Assembly: GCF_019457915.1 (NCBI RefSeq)
Contig: NZ_JAHZSS010000014.1
Span: 1 to 64,000, forward strand
DNA: 64,000 nt
Direction: 5' to 3'
DNA from: Neiella holothuriorum
GTDB lineage: Bacteria > Pseudomonadota > Gammaproteobacteria > Enterobacterales > Neiellaceae
In this document: positions 19,690 through 27,458 of the stretch, piece by piece
How positions within the stretch are numbered: the stretch's first letter is position 1
How the letters are laid out: each line of letters opens with the position of its first letter
Program-made: the position numbers and the translations under genes
The notes under the pieces: generated by a model
Seen by the model: the letters and a program-made list of their open reading frames with translations, nothing else
Databases searched by the model: none
Told to the model about the DNA's origin: nothing

Positions 19690-19713
19690 AATTTATTGAA
19701 ACATCAATAAATT
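19690..19713. promoter_or_regulatory. 10-bp perfect inverted repeat upstream of the kinase operon
   Basis: AATTTATTGA (19690-19699) and TCAATAAATT (19704-19713) are perfect inverted arms around AACA, about 75 bp upstream of the kinase start. There is no T-run, so an operator is more likely than a terminator. The cognate protein is unknown. Confidence 0.5.
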
Positions 19714-19789
19714 GGCACATACTTAGGGCTGTATTCAGGATCCGGGTGGCAAACTAAGCCATCACGGAAGATGACTCGGAGCTCAAACC

Positions 19790-21820
19790 TTGACCGACAG
19801 TGGCCAAACTCGCTTAACCCTGCACCCAAAGCGTAAGAAACGCACCAAGCGGGAAAACCTCACGTTAGTGGTATCGGTCACGGCATTGCTGTTATTTGTT
19901 TTGGCATTGGGGATGGCCCGCCACATCATTGAGGGGGTTGAAGAAAGTTACGAACATCGCCTCATGCAGCAAATCGAAACTCATCAAAACATTCTTAAGC
20001 GTTGGTATCAAAGCGAGCTGACTCACGCCTTATTTCTGGCCGATAAACTAGCCCTCCCAACGGTGTTCAGACGCTACCATCAAACAGCTGATGCGCAAGA
20101 TTTAGCGCCCGTTACTCAATTACTTGAGCGTTATAGCCAAAGCATTAATGCGATTGGTTACGCCGTATCGGACAACACCGGAAAAATCATCTTGAGCTCT
20201 CAGCAAGAGACATTAGCGACGCAGTTAAGTCCTCGGATGGCTTACTTCGTTCATAAAACGCTTGAGGCCGGTGTCCACATGTCAGCATTGGAAAATGCCC
20301 TCGACTTATTCCCCCATGCGAAAAGTCGAAAGCCCATTATTCTGGTTGGCGTGGCCGTGCCCGGCAGTGACAAACAGCATGTTGCTATTACCGCGTTAGA
20401 TCCGCTGACCGAGCTGCATTACTTGGCCGATATCTTTGATAAGGATGATTTTACTCACAGCTACGTGGTGAATCGTGACGGCGTGCTGATCTCGCCCATG
20501 TCCATTGCCATACCGGTTCGCCAGCAAAAACGACTCGATCCCGATAACGACGACTTGTTGTTTAATTTACGTTTAACTCGACCCGATTCAGACCAATTGA
20601 TCAAATCCGTTGCCGCCGTCAGCCAACAACAAACAGGTGTTGATGTTGAAGGCTACACCGATTTTCGTGGCTTTGAAGTCATGGGCGCTTGGGCGTGGGA
20701 GCCCGCCTTAGAAATAGGCTTAGTGATAGAAATTGAGCGAGATGGCGCCTTTAGCTTGTTATCGCCACTTATTTACAGTCAGTACGCGCTATTACTGCTG
20801 GTGTGTGCAGGCGTGATGGGGTTATTAATCCTACGTTACCGCATGACGCACATGGCTCGCCAAATTGATGATTTGTCCAAGCTCGGCAATTACAAACTAC
20901 AACATAAGATTGGCGAAGGCGGGATGGGCAGTGTTTATCGCGCCCGTCATTCATTATTACAACGCCCTACTGCCATCAAATTGTTACGGCGCGATCAATC
21001 AACGCCAGAAAATATTCAACGCTTTGAATTGGAAGTGCAGCAAACCGCCCTTCTGCGGCACCCAAACACCATTGAAATTTTTGACTTCGGCATTACCGAA
21101 AGCGGCCGTTTTTTCTATGTCATGGAAATGCTGCACGGCTTTTCGTTATCAGAGTTAATCGCTAGCCGCGGCCCACAACCGCAAGCGCGCGTGGTGCATA
21201 TCCTGCGTCAACTGTGCTTTAGTCTGGAAGAAGCGCATCAGAAAGGGCTGATCCATCGCGACATCAAGCCCGCCAACATCATGCTGTGTCAGCTTGGCGG
21301 ACAAGCAGATTTTGTCAAAGTGTTGGACTTTGGATTGGTCAAGGACATCAGTACCGAACAAGAGCTTGCCATTACCCAAACTCAGTCGATTGCCGGTACG
21401 GCCGCATACATAGCGCCTGAGCGCTTGCGCGATCCGCAACTCGCATCAGTGTCAGTCGACATCTACTCCATTGGCGTGGTCGCTTATAATTTGCTATCCG
21501 GCAAGTCTCCTTATAAGGCCAATACGCCGGTTGAAATGGTCAGCAAAATGCTAAGTGAACCGCCAACACCATTAAGCGCAGTCACCAGCGACGTCTCACC
21601 GCAGTTCGCAAGCGTGGTGATGTCGTGTCTCCTTACCGATCCAAGTCAGCGTCCGGCTAATTGTCAGCAGCTACTCGCGCTACTGGAACAACTCACAGAA
21701 CAAATGCCATGGTCACCAGCGAGTGCCAATAAACACTGGCAGCAAGATGCTATTGAGCTGATGCCAGCAACAGATGAAGCCAATGAACTAACCGATATCA
21801 CCGAGGAGTTGAAGCGATGA
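19790..21820 (+). CDS. Cache-sensor transmembrane Ser/Thr protein kinase
   Basis: The 676-residue protein has a reversed layout for a bacterial Hanks kinase: TM1 (about 24-46), a periplasmic dCache-like sensor (about 50-325; GVDVEGYTDFRGFEVMGAWA and WEPALEIGLVIEIERD are typical of the membrane-proximal Cache half), TM2 (about 325-352), then a cytoplasmic kinase. The kinase has a glycine loop (GEGGMGSVYRA, about 374), VAIK-type lysine (TAIKLL), catalytic HRDIKPANIM (about 488), DFG (LDFGLVKD) and APE (IAPERL), so it should be active. The start is TTG at 19790 with GGAG eight bases upstream; the next ATG would cut TM1. Its stop overlaps the next start (ATGA). A PP2C phosphatase closes the same operon. 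Confidence 0.93.
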   Translation: MTDSGQTRLTLHPKRKKRTKRENLTLVVSVTALLLFVLALGMARHIIEGVEESYEHRLMQQIETHQNILKRWYQSELTHALFLADKLALPTVFRRYHQTADAQDLAPVTQLLERYSQSINAIGYAVSDNTGKIILSSQQETLATQLSPRMAYFVHKTLEAGVHMSALENALDLFPHAKSRKPIILVGVAVPGSDKQHVAITALDPLTELHYLADIFDKDDFTHSYVVNRDGVLISPMSIAIPVRQQKRLDPDNDDLLFNLRLTRPDSDQLIKSVAAVSQQQTGVDVEGYTDFRGFEVMGAWAWEPALEIGLVIEIERDGAFSLLSPLIYSQYALLLLVCAGVMGLLILRYRMTHMARQIDDLSKLGNYKLQHKIGEGGMGSVYRARHSLLQRPTAIKLLRRDQSTPENIQRFELEVQQTALLRHPNTIEIFDFGITESGRFFYVMEMLHGFSLSELIASRGPQPQARVVHILRQLCFSLEEAHQKGLIHRDIKPANIMLCQLGGQADFVKVLDFGLVKDISTEQELAITQTQSIAGTAAYIAPERLRDPQLASVSVDIYSIGVVAYNLLSGKSPYKANTPVEMVSKMLSEPPTPLSAVTSDVSPQFASVVMSCLLTDPSQRPANCQQLLALLEQLTEQMPWSPASANKHWQQDAIELMPATDEANELTDITEELKR

Positions 21821-22767
21821 TAAGAATACGATTTTGCTATTGGCTGATCACTATGTTGTTTTGTAGTGTGCCGCTCGCTGCCGCCAACGATGACCATTTG
21901 CTTGATGAAATCAATCAGCACATCGAGCAGCGCTCAGAATTGCAATACGTCACTCGCCACAATACCGAACTCGGTTATTTTGCGCGGATGGCCTCAGAGC
22001 AGCCCGATACCGCACTGGTTTATTTGCATGGCATCGCCAGTCACTCAGGCTGGTTTGAGCTGGCTGCAAATCGTATTGCGTCACAAGGTTATGATGTTTA
22101 CATGCTCGATCGTCGCGGTAGCGGTGTTAATCGAGCCGAGCGCGATATTATTCCAGGTCATATTGAGAGCTGGCACGATTGGCTTGATGATCTCGATGAT
22201 TTTGTTCGTCAATTGAGAAATCAATATAGCCGCGTTTATCTGGTGGGATTGTCTTGGGGCGGCAAACTCGCGACCGCTTATAGCTTGGCCCATCCTGATA
22301 AAGTTAACGGGCTTATCTTAGTCACGCCGGGATTGGTTGCTGCTGTCGATTACAACGGCTTTGAAAAGTTATCGATTGCTGTCTGCCATCTGTTCTGCCA
22401 GCAAAAACAATACCCAGTGCCCGTCACGCCCGAGATGTTTAGTGATAAACAGCAATGGGTCGACTTCATTCACGCAGATCCACTGCGCAATCCTATCGTG
22501 ACCGCTGAATTTCTCTGGCAAACCCACCGTATGGACAAGTGGATTACAGCTAACATCAGCAAACTAGATCGGCCAACGCAGCTATTTCTAGCCGGCAAAG
22601 ATGAAATTATTGATAACGATAAAGTTACCCAACTTTTGTTCAGGGGTCAGCAAGCTACAGCAGTGCAACATTACCCTAATCAAGTTCATGCCATTCAACT
22701 TGAGATGCCAACCCGCTTAGCATCTGACATTACGCAATGGCTACATCATATGGAGAAACAGCCATGA
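21817..22767 (+). CDS. Secreted alpha/beta hydrolase (lysophospholipase-like)
   Basis: The 316-residue product has a signal peptide (MIRIRFCYWLITMLFCSVPLAAAN region) and an alpha/beta hydrolase fold: oxyanion segment VYLHGIASHSGWF, a nucleophile elbow GLSWGGK with Ser146, an acid in LAGKDEIIDN and a terminal His in NQVHAIQLE. The general look is of Hydrolase_4 or monoacylglycerol-lipase-like enzymes. It is coupled at both ends by ATGA overlaps, to the kinase upstream and the epimerase-like gene downstream. The signal peptide suggests a periplasmic substrate, unlike the other enzymes of the operon. The substrate is not known. Confidence 0.88.
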   Translation: MIRIRFCYWLITMLFCSVPLAAANDDHLLDEINQHIEQRSELQYVTRHNTELGYFARMASEQPDTALVYLHGIASHSGWFELAANRIASQGYDVYMLDRRGSGVNRAERDIIPGHIESWHDWLDDLDDFVRQLRNQYSRVYLVGLSWGGKLATAYSLAHPDKVNGLILVTPGLVAAVDYNGFEKLSIAVCHLFCQQKQYPVPVTPEMFSDKQQWVDFIHADPLRNPIVTAEFLWQTHRMDKWITANISKLDRPTQLFLAGKDEIIDNDKVTQLLFRGQQATAVQHYPNQVHAIQLEMPTRLASDITQWLHHMEKQP

Positions 22768-23909
22768 GGTTTAAATCAGCCGAGCTGTACGCCATCGAAA
22801 TCCCGATGCTCGTTGAGGTTGAACATGCACTGGCATCACGCTCAGTGGCTCGCAATATTTTGTTAAAAATCACCGCAGAAGATGGCTCAGTCGGCTTTGG
22901 CGAAAGCTGCCCCCGCCATTACGTGACCGGTGAGACGTTTGAACAAGCGTGGCAAACCTTAACGGATGAGCTATTACCGCAACTCAAACAACTGCAAGGC
23001 ACTGATGTTGACCAACTGATGCAATGGCTGTCGGCACAAACGCTGACATTACCACGAAATAAGCACGCCGCATTTTGTGCCATGGAATTGGCCCTGCTCG
23101 ATTTAATTGGCCAACAGCAACAGCTTTCAGCCGGTGGATTATTCGCCACCGTGTCTCCCAATAAACAGCAGTACAGCGGAGTTATTGCTGCTGGCCAGCC
23201 AGAAAAAGCCGTTGCGATGGCACAACAAATCAAACAACTCGGCGTACCGTGCACTAAGGTCAAGCTGCATCAGCAAGGCGACCTCAATGTGGCCATTTTA
23301 CAAGCCGTACGAGAAATCCTTGGGCCCGATCATGACTTACGCGGCGATGCCAACTGCGCTTGGCAAGATGCCGACGAAGCACAACGTCAACTGACCGAGT
23401 TACGCCCATTTGGCCTCAATAGTATTGAACAGCCACTCGAAAGCGATGATATCGACGGCCTTGCCGCCCTCACCAAAGCCGCAATTACCCCGGTGATGGT
23501 TGATGAATCGATGTGTTCGTTGGCCGACGCGGAGCAGCTTATAGACCGCCAAGCGTGCAATTTATTCAACGTTCGAATTTCCAAATGCGGTGGTCTCAAT
23601 AATAGTTATCGCATCGTCAAACTTGCCAATGAGCATGGTATTGACTGCCAGCTCGGAGCCCAAGTTGGTGAAACCAGCTGCTTATCCGCCGCGGGGCTTG
23701 CATTAGCTAGCATTGCGCCGACGCTGCGCTGGCGAGAAGGCTGCTTTGGTACTTTACTGCTAGCGCATGATATTTTCGAACCTCCGTTGATGGTTGGTCC
23801 ACGCGCGCAAGTCGCCCCACTCACGGGCTATGGCCTTGGTTTACAAATTTCCACCGCACAACTTAGCGCTTGTCAGCAGCAACACTGGCAGCTCAAGTTG
23901 GAGGAGTAG
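22764..23909 (+). CDS. Enolase-superfamily enzyme, dipeptide-epimerase-like
   Basis: This 381-residue cytoplasmic protein has the N-terminal capping domain and TIM barrel of the muconate-lactonizing subgroup. The RHYVTGET segment near the N-terminus is typical of L-Ala-D/L-Glu-type dipeptide epimerases. The catalytic set is visible: KVK on strand two, metal ligands Asp (RGDANCAW), Glu (NSIEQPLE) and Asp (VMVDESMC), and the second Lys in RISKCGG. The C-terminal DxD motif usual in Ala-Glu epimerases is not clear (AHDIFEP), so the substrate may differ. I chose the ATG at 22764, which overlaps the preceding stop (ATGA). It is followed by the GH3 gene after 2 bp. Confidence 0.88.
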   Translation: MRFKSAELYAIEIPMLVEVEHALASRSVARNILLKITAEDGSVGFGESCPRHYVTGETFEQAWQTLTDELLPQLKQLQGTDVDQLMQWLSAQTLTLPRNKHAAFCAMELALLDLIGQQQQLSAGGLFATVSPNKQQYSGVIAAGQPEKAVAMAQQIKQLGVPCTKVKLHQQGDLNVAILQAVREILGPDHDLRGDANCAWQDADEAQRQLTELRPFGLNSIEQPLESDDIDGLAALTKAAITPVMVDESMCSLADAEQLIDRQACNLFNVRISKCGGLNNSYRIVKLANEHGIDCQLGAQVGETSCLSAAGLALASIAPTLRWREGCFGTLLLAHDIFEPPLMVGPRAQVAPLTGYGLGLQISTAQLSACQQQHWQLKLEE

Positions 23910-23911
23910 CA

Positions 23912-25609
23912 ATGCTTGGTTTACTGATTCATTTTATTGCCAGTCGCTCAGCTAAACGCTTTGAGCAAACCACCTTGACAGCTGAAGCAACACAACAGCA
24001 GCTGCTGCAAACAATTTTAGAGCGCAATAAAGACACGGCTTACGGGAAAAAATACAACTTCGCCAACATCAAAACCGCCGAAGATTATCGCCAGAATGTG
24101 CCATTAGTCAGCTACAACGACATTCAGCCTTATATTGAGCCCATGTGTAATGGCGAGCCCAACCAACTGGTGGCCGAACAACCGATTATGTTTGCCCAAA
24201 CGAGTGGCACCACCGGCAAAGCTAAATTTATTCCATTTACCCCAAGCTGTGCCCGGGCTGCTAGCTCCGACATGATGCGAAGCTGGATGTACCATGCCAA
24301 GCTCGCCCATCCGGGCTTGTATAAAGGAAAAATTGTCTCGCTCGTGTCACCGGCGATTGAAGGGGAAACCGAATGCGGTCTTCCTTTTGGCGCGACTTCA
24401 GGCCACATATATAAGCAAATGCCAAGCATCGTGCAAAAAATCTATGCCGTTCCGTATCCGGTGTTTGAAATTGAAGACTATGAGGCGAAATACTACGCGC
24501 TCATGCGTATCGCTTTGGCAGAAAAAGTCAGTTTACTAGCAACGGCCAATCCATCGTCCATTCTAAAAATGTGTGAAAAAGCCGATGAATATGCCGAAAT
24601 CCTTATTAATGACGTGAAAGACGGCACGCTCTCGAACCAATTCACGATTGAGCCTCACATCCGCCAAGCCTTAGAGCAAAAACTAAAGCCAGATAGCAAG
24701 CGAGCCGCGCAGCTAAAAGCCTGTTATCAGCAACGAAATGGCCATTTATTGCCGGGCGACTATTGGCCAGAATTGGCACTCATCGGTTGTTGGAAAGGCG
24801 GTACGGTTGGCCATTACATTGAAAAGTTTGATGCTTGGTTTAATCCCGATGGTAATGCTCCCGTTGCCACTCGAGATTGGGGATTCCTATCAAGTGAAGC
24901 GCGCTGCTCCGTGCCATTAAGTGACGATGGCGCAGCAGGCCCGTTAGCGCTGGACGTGAACTACTACGAATTTGTCGATGCCGACGAAGTCACCCAAAAC
25001 CCTAATGATCCAAGCCAGTGGAAATATAAAACCGTTACCGAACTCGAAGATGGCGGCGAATACTATATTTTCCTGACCACGACCGGCGGCATTTACCGTT
25101 ATGACATCAACGACGTCATCACCGTAAAAGGCTTTTATAATCAAGCCCCTAAAATTCAGTTTTTACGCAAAGGCCGGGGCATGACTAACATCACCGGCGA
25201 GAAACTTAGCGTTAATCAGGTAATTGACGGGGTGCAAAAAGCCAGTGAAGCAAGCGGCGTGCTAGCCGCCCACTTCAAAGCGGAAGCAGCTTCCGAGCAA
25301 AGTCGTTATTTATTGCGTCTAGAGCCGGTTGGCCATTACCCCGACACCCAGTTACAAGCGTTTTTACAAGCCTTTGACGAAGCCCTTAAAAGCATCAACA
25401 TTGAATACAAAGGCAAGCGAGATTCTCAGCGTCTCGCCGCCCCATTGCTTCATGTGATGCGTGATGGCTGGTATGAGCGAGCCAGAAAAGACATGGTGTC
25501 GGAAGGTAAACGTATGTTCCAAGCAAAGACTGAGCTGTTAAGCCCAATCAAAGCCGAAACCGCGATGATCAAACCCGAGCTGCTGTCGGTGATTGAGTTG
25601 GCTGAATGA
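23912..25609 (+). CDS. GH3-family acyl-adenylating amido synthetase
   Basis: The 565-residue protein belongs to the GH3 family, known from plants, where members adenylate a carboxylic acid and join it to an amino acid. The ATP-binding motif is MFAQTSGTTGKAKFIPFT; later landmarks are LIGCWKGGTVGHYIEKF, YYIFLTTTGGIYRYDINDVI and FLRKGRGMTNITGEKLS. The N-terminus starts with a hydrophobic helix (MLGLLIHFIASRSAKRFEQ), so membrane association is possible. The ATG at 23912 has the strong ribosome site GGAGGAG; it lies two bases after the epimerase stop, and its own stop overlaps the PP2C start. Bacterial GH3 products are mostly uncharacterised. Confidence 0.92.
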   Translation: MLGLLIHFIASRSAKRFEQTTLTAEATQQQLLQTILERNKDTAYGKKYNFANIKTAEDYRQNVPLVSYNDIQPYIEPMCNGEPNQLVAEQPIMFAQTSGTTGKAKFIPFTPSCARAASSDMMRSWMYHAKLAHPGLYKGKIVSLVSPAIEGETECGLPFGATSGHIYKQMPSIVQKIYAVPYPVFEIEDYEAKYYALMRIALAEKVSLLATANPSSILKMCEKADEYAEILINDVKDGTLSNQFTIEPHIRQALEQKLKPDSKRAAQLKACYQQRNGHLLPGDYWPELALIGCWKGGTVGHYIEKFDAWFNPDGNAPVATRDWGFLSSEARCSVPLSDDGAAGPLALDVNYYEFVDADEVTQNPNDPSQWKYKTVTELEDGGEYYIFLTTTGGIYRYDINDVITVKGFYNQAPKIQFLRKGRGMTNITGEKLSVNQVIDGVQKASEASGVLAAHFKAEAASEQSRYLLRLEPVGHYPDTQLQAFLQAFDEALKSINIEYKGKRDSQRLAAPLLHVMRDGWYERARKDMVSEGKRMFQAKTELLSPIKAETAMIKPELLSVIELAE

Positions 25610-26364
25610 CCATTCCGTGCGTGCACTGGCTGCCTCAAAACGAACATTTTGAGGCCGTTGGCGTTACCCACGCGGGCCATCGCCGCGCCAATAACGAAGA
25701 CTCATTTGCCGTCGATCAGCAACACAAGGTATTGATGGTGTCAGATGGCATTGGTGGACATCAGGCAGGAGAAACAGCCTCAGCCATGGCCATCACCCAA
25801 AGTATGTTAGGCCTGCAGCAGGGCGCAGAATTAAATGCTGCGATTTGGGGAGCTCACCAACAAACCGTTCACGCGGCACAAATGAACAAGCGCTTAAAAG
25901 ACATGGGAGCGACCTTGGTCTGTGCCCAGTATGCGGGCCCAGATGTCGAGTTAAGCTGGGTGGGCGATAGTCGAGCTTACTTGTTTGATGCAGATAGGCC
26001 TCATTTACAGCAACTAACAACTGATCACACTATGCTGCAACGCTTGCTTGATGAAGGCGAAGATGTATCCCCAGAAACCGCTCGGCAGTATGGTCACATA
26101 CTGACAACCGCCATCGGCTCAACCCAATTTCAACCCGATCACATTGAGCAAAAAACAATACATTGGTCTGCTAACCAGCTACTGCTTCTATGCAGTGATG
26201 GCTTGTCAGACATGCTTACTCCCAACCAGATCACCAACATTATGGTCAGTAGCCCGCAGCTAGCAATCCTTGCAGAGCGCCTACTCTTGGCAGCTCTTGC
26301 GGCAGGCGGCCATGACAATATCACCTTAATCATCGCGCGCAAAAATCACACCCCTCAACTGTAA
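25606..26364 (+). CDS. PP2C-family Ser/Thr phosphatase
   Basis: The 252-residue protein shows all PP2C metal-binding motifs: RRANNEDSF, VSDGIGGHQAGE, LSWVGDSRAYL, LCSDGLSDML and GGHDNITLII. It is soluble, without a membrane segment. The ATG overlaps the GH3 stop (ATGA). The natural inference is that it reverses the action of the Cache-kinase at the head of the operon, as in other bacterial STPK/PP2C pairs; the phosphorylated targets could include the three enzymes between them. Confidence 0.95.
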   Translation: MTIPCVHWLPQNEHFEAVGVTHAGHRRANNEDSFAVDQQHKVLMVSDGIGGHQAGETASAMAITQSMLGLQQGAELNAAIWGAHQQTVHAAQMNKRLKDMGATLVCAQYAGPDVELSWVGDSRAYLFDADRPHLQQLTTDHTMLQRLLDEGEDVSPETARQYGHILTTAIGSTQFQPDHIEQKTIHWSANQLLLLCSDGLSDMLTPNQITNIMVSSPQLAILAERLLLAALAAGGHDNITLIIARKNHTPQL

Positions 26365-26398
26365 AGCTAACCAAAACGCTAATTTCAGCTACCTTTAT

Positions 26399-26413
26399 AT
26401 TCATTCAATGAAT
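26399..26413. promoter_or_regulatory. Palindrome upstream of lysR
   Basis: ATTCATT-C-AATGAAT is a perfect 15-bp palindrome 15 bp upstream of the lysR ATG. It shares the TCATTCAA core with the palindrome at 27319-27337, so it may be an autoregulatory site. Confidence 0.5.
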
Positions 26414-26427
26414 AAGTAAGGCGCTTT

Positions 26428-27333
26428 ATGTCGTTTCTGCTTGATGACAATCGAATTTTTATGACCATCGTCGAATGCGGCAGTTTTACCGCTGCGGCTG
26501 AGCGACTCGACATGCCACAGCCCACCATTAGTCGACGAGTGAAACAACTGGAGCAACACTTAGGTTTGCGCTTGTTTGAACGACAAGGGCGTTCGGTACA
26601 ACTGACTGACTTTGGGCAACAGTTTGTCAGTCACTGTCAACGTATTGAGCAAGCCGTGCATGACGCTGAATCATTTGCCGAGCATAGTAAAAATGAACCT
26701 GCCGGCAACTTGATCATTGAAGCGTCCTACGTTCCCACCCAATTAATGCTCACAAACTTCATACCGAATTTCTTAAAGAAATACCCCAACATTAAACTCG
26801 AATTTATCTCGATTACGCCAGAACACTGGCAATCGCCTCTTAGCGGTGACATCCGGTTTTTACCCATTCCATCTCCTGATGAAAACTTAATTAGCCGGCC
26901 CAGTATGCTTTACCAATTTAGCTTCTTTGCGGCCCCTAGCTTATTGGAGAAGTACGGCACGCCTTCGCACCCGTCAGAGTTGGAGCGCTTTCCCTGCATT
27001 TGTCTGAATGACAAGTTCGATAAGTTTATTGAATGGCATTATGTTGAAAATGGTCAGCGTCGAACAATTAACGTCACAGGACCGATTACAGTTGATCACC
27101 TTTCCCACGCGAAAAACCCGGCGGTTCAAGGTCTCGGCGTCTTCATATCGTCGCCGGACTTTATCGACGATGAGCTTAAAACTGGCGCGCTAGTTCCGTT
27201 GTTTAAAGGCCAATATGGCTTTCAGCGCCACGGTTACCTTTTATATCGTTCTCGCAACTTTCAACCCCTTCGCGAAAAGGTCTTTGTAGAGGAGTTCATC
27301 GCCACTTTCTCAAAAAAATCATTCAAAATTTGA
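26428..27333 (+). CDS. LysR-family transcriptional regulator
   Basis: The 301-residue protein has the N-terminal winged helix-turn-helix of LysR regulators (FMTIVECGSFTAAAERLDMP, QPTISRRVKQLEQHLGLRLF) and a substrate-binding domain typical of the family (GNLIIEASYVPTQLMLTNFI onward). The ATG at 26428 lies directly before the conserved start. There is no divergent partner; the next gene is a co-directional diguanylate cyclase, and palindromes with a shared core lie at both ends of the gene. The effector is unknown. Confidence 0.93.
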   Translation: MSFLLDDNRIFMTIVECGSFTAAAERLDMPQPTISRRVKQLEQHLGLRLFERQGRSVQLTDFGQQFVSHCQRIEQAVHDAESFAEHSKNEPAGNLIIEASYVPTQLMLTNFIPNFLKKYPNIKLEFISITPEHWQSPLSGDIRFLPIPSPDENLISRPSMLYQFSFFAAPSLLEKYGTPSHPSELERFPCICLNDKFDKFIEWHYVENGQRRTINVTGPITVDHLSHAKNPAVQGLGVFISSPDFIDDELKTGALVPLFKGQYGFQRHGYLLYRSRNFQPLREKVFVEEFIATFSKKSFKI

Positions 27334-27337
27334 ATGA
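27319..27337. promoter_or_regulatory. 19-bp palindrome at the lysR/GGDEF junction
   Basis: TCATTCAAAATTTGAATGA has perfect nine-base arms around one A. It covers the last codons and stop of lysR and lies about 120 bp upstream of the preferred cyclase ATG, so it could be an operator for the cyclase promoter. Confidence 0.5.
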
Positions 27338-27458
27338 TTCTATACCTATTCGTTATTTATCCAGTCGAGCTGACGGTAGATACTATGCGTGTTTTTTAAT
27401 CAGCACATCGTTAGGGTACGCGCAAGTGAGTTCATTTCGTAAGCACACCACAGAAGCC

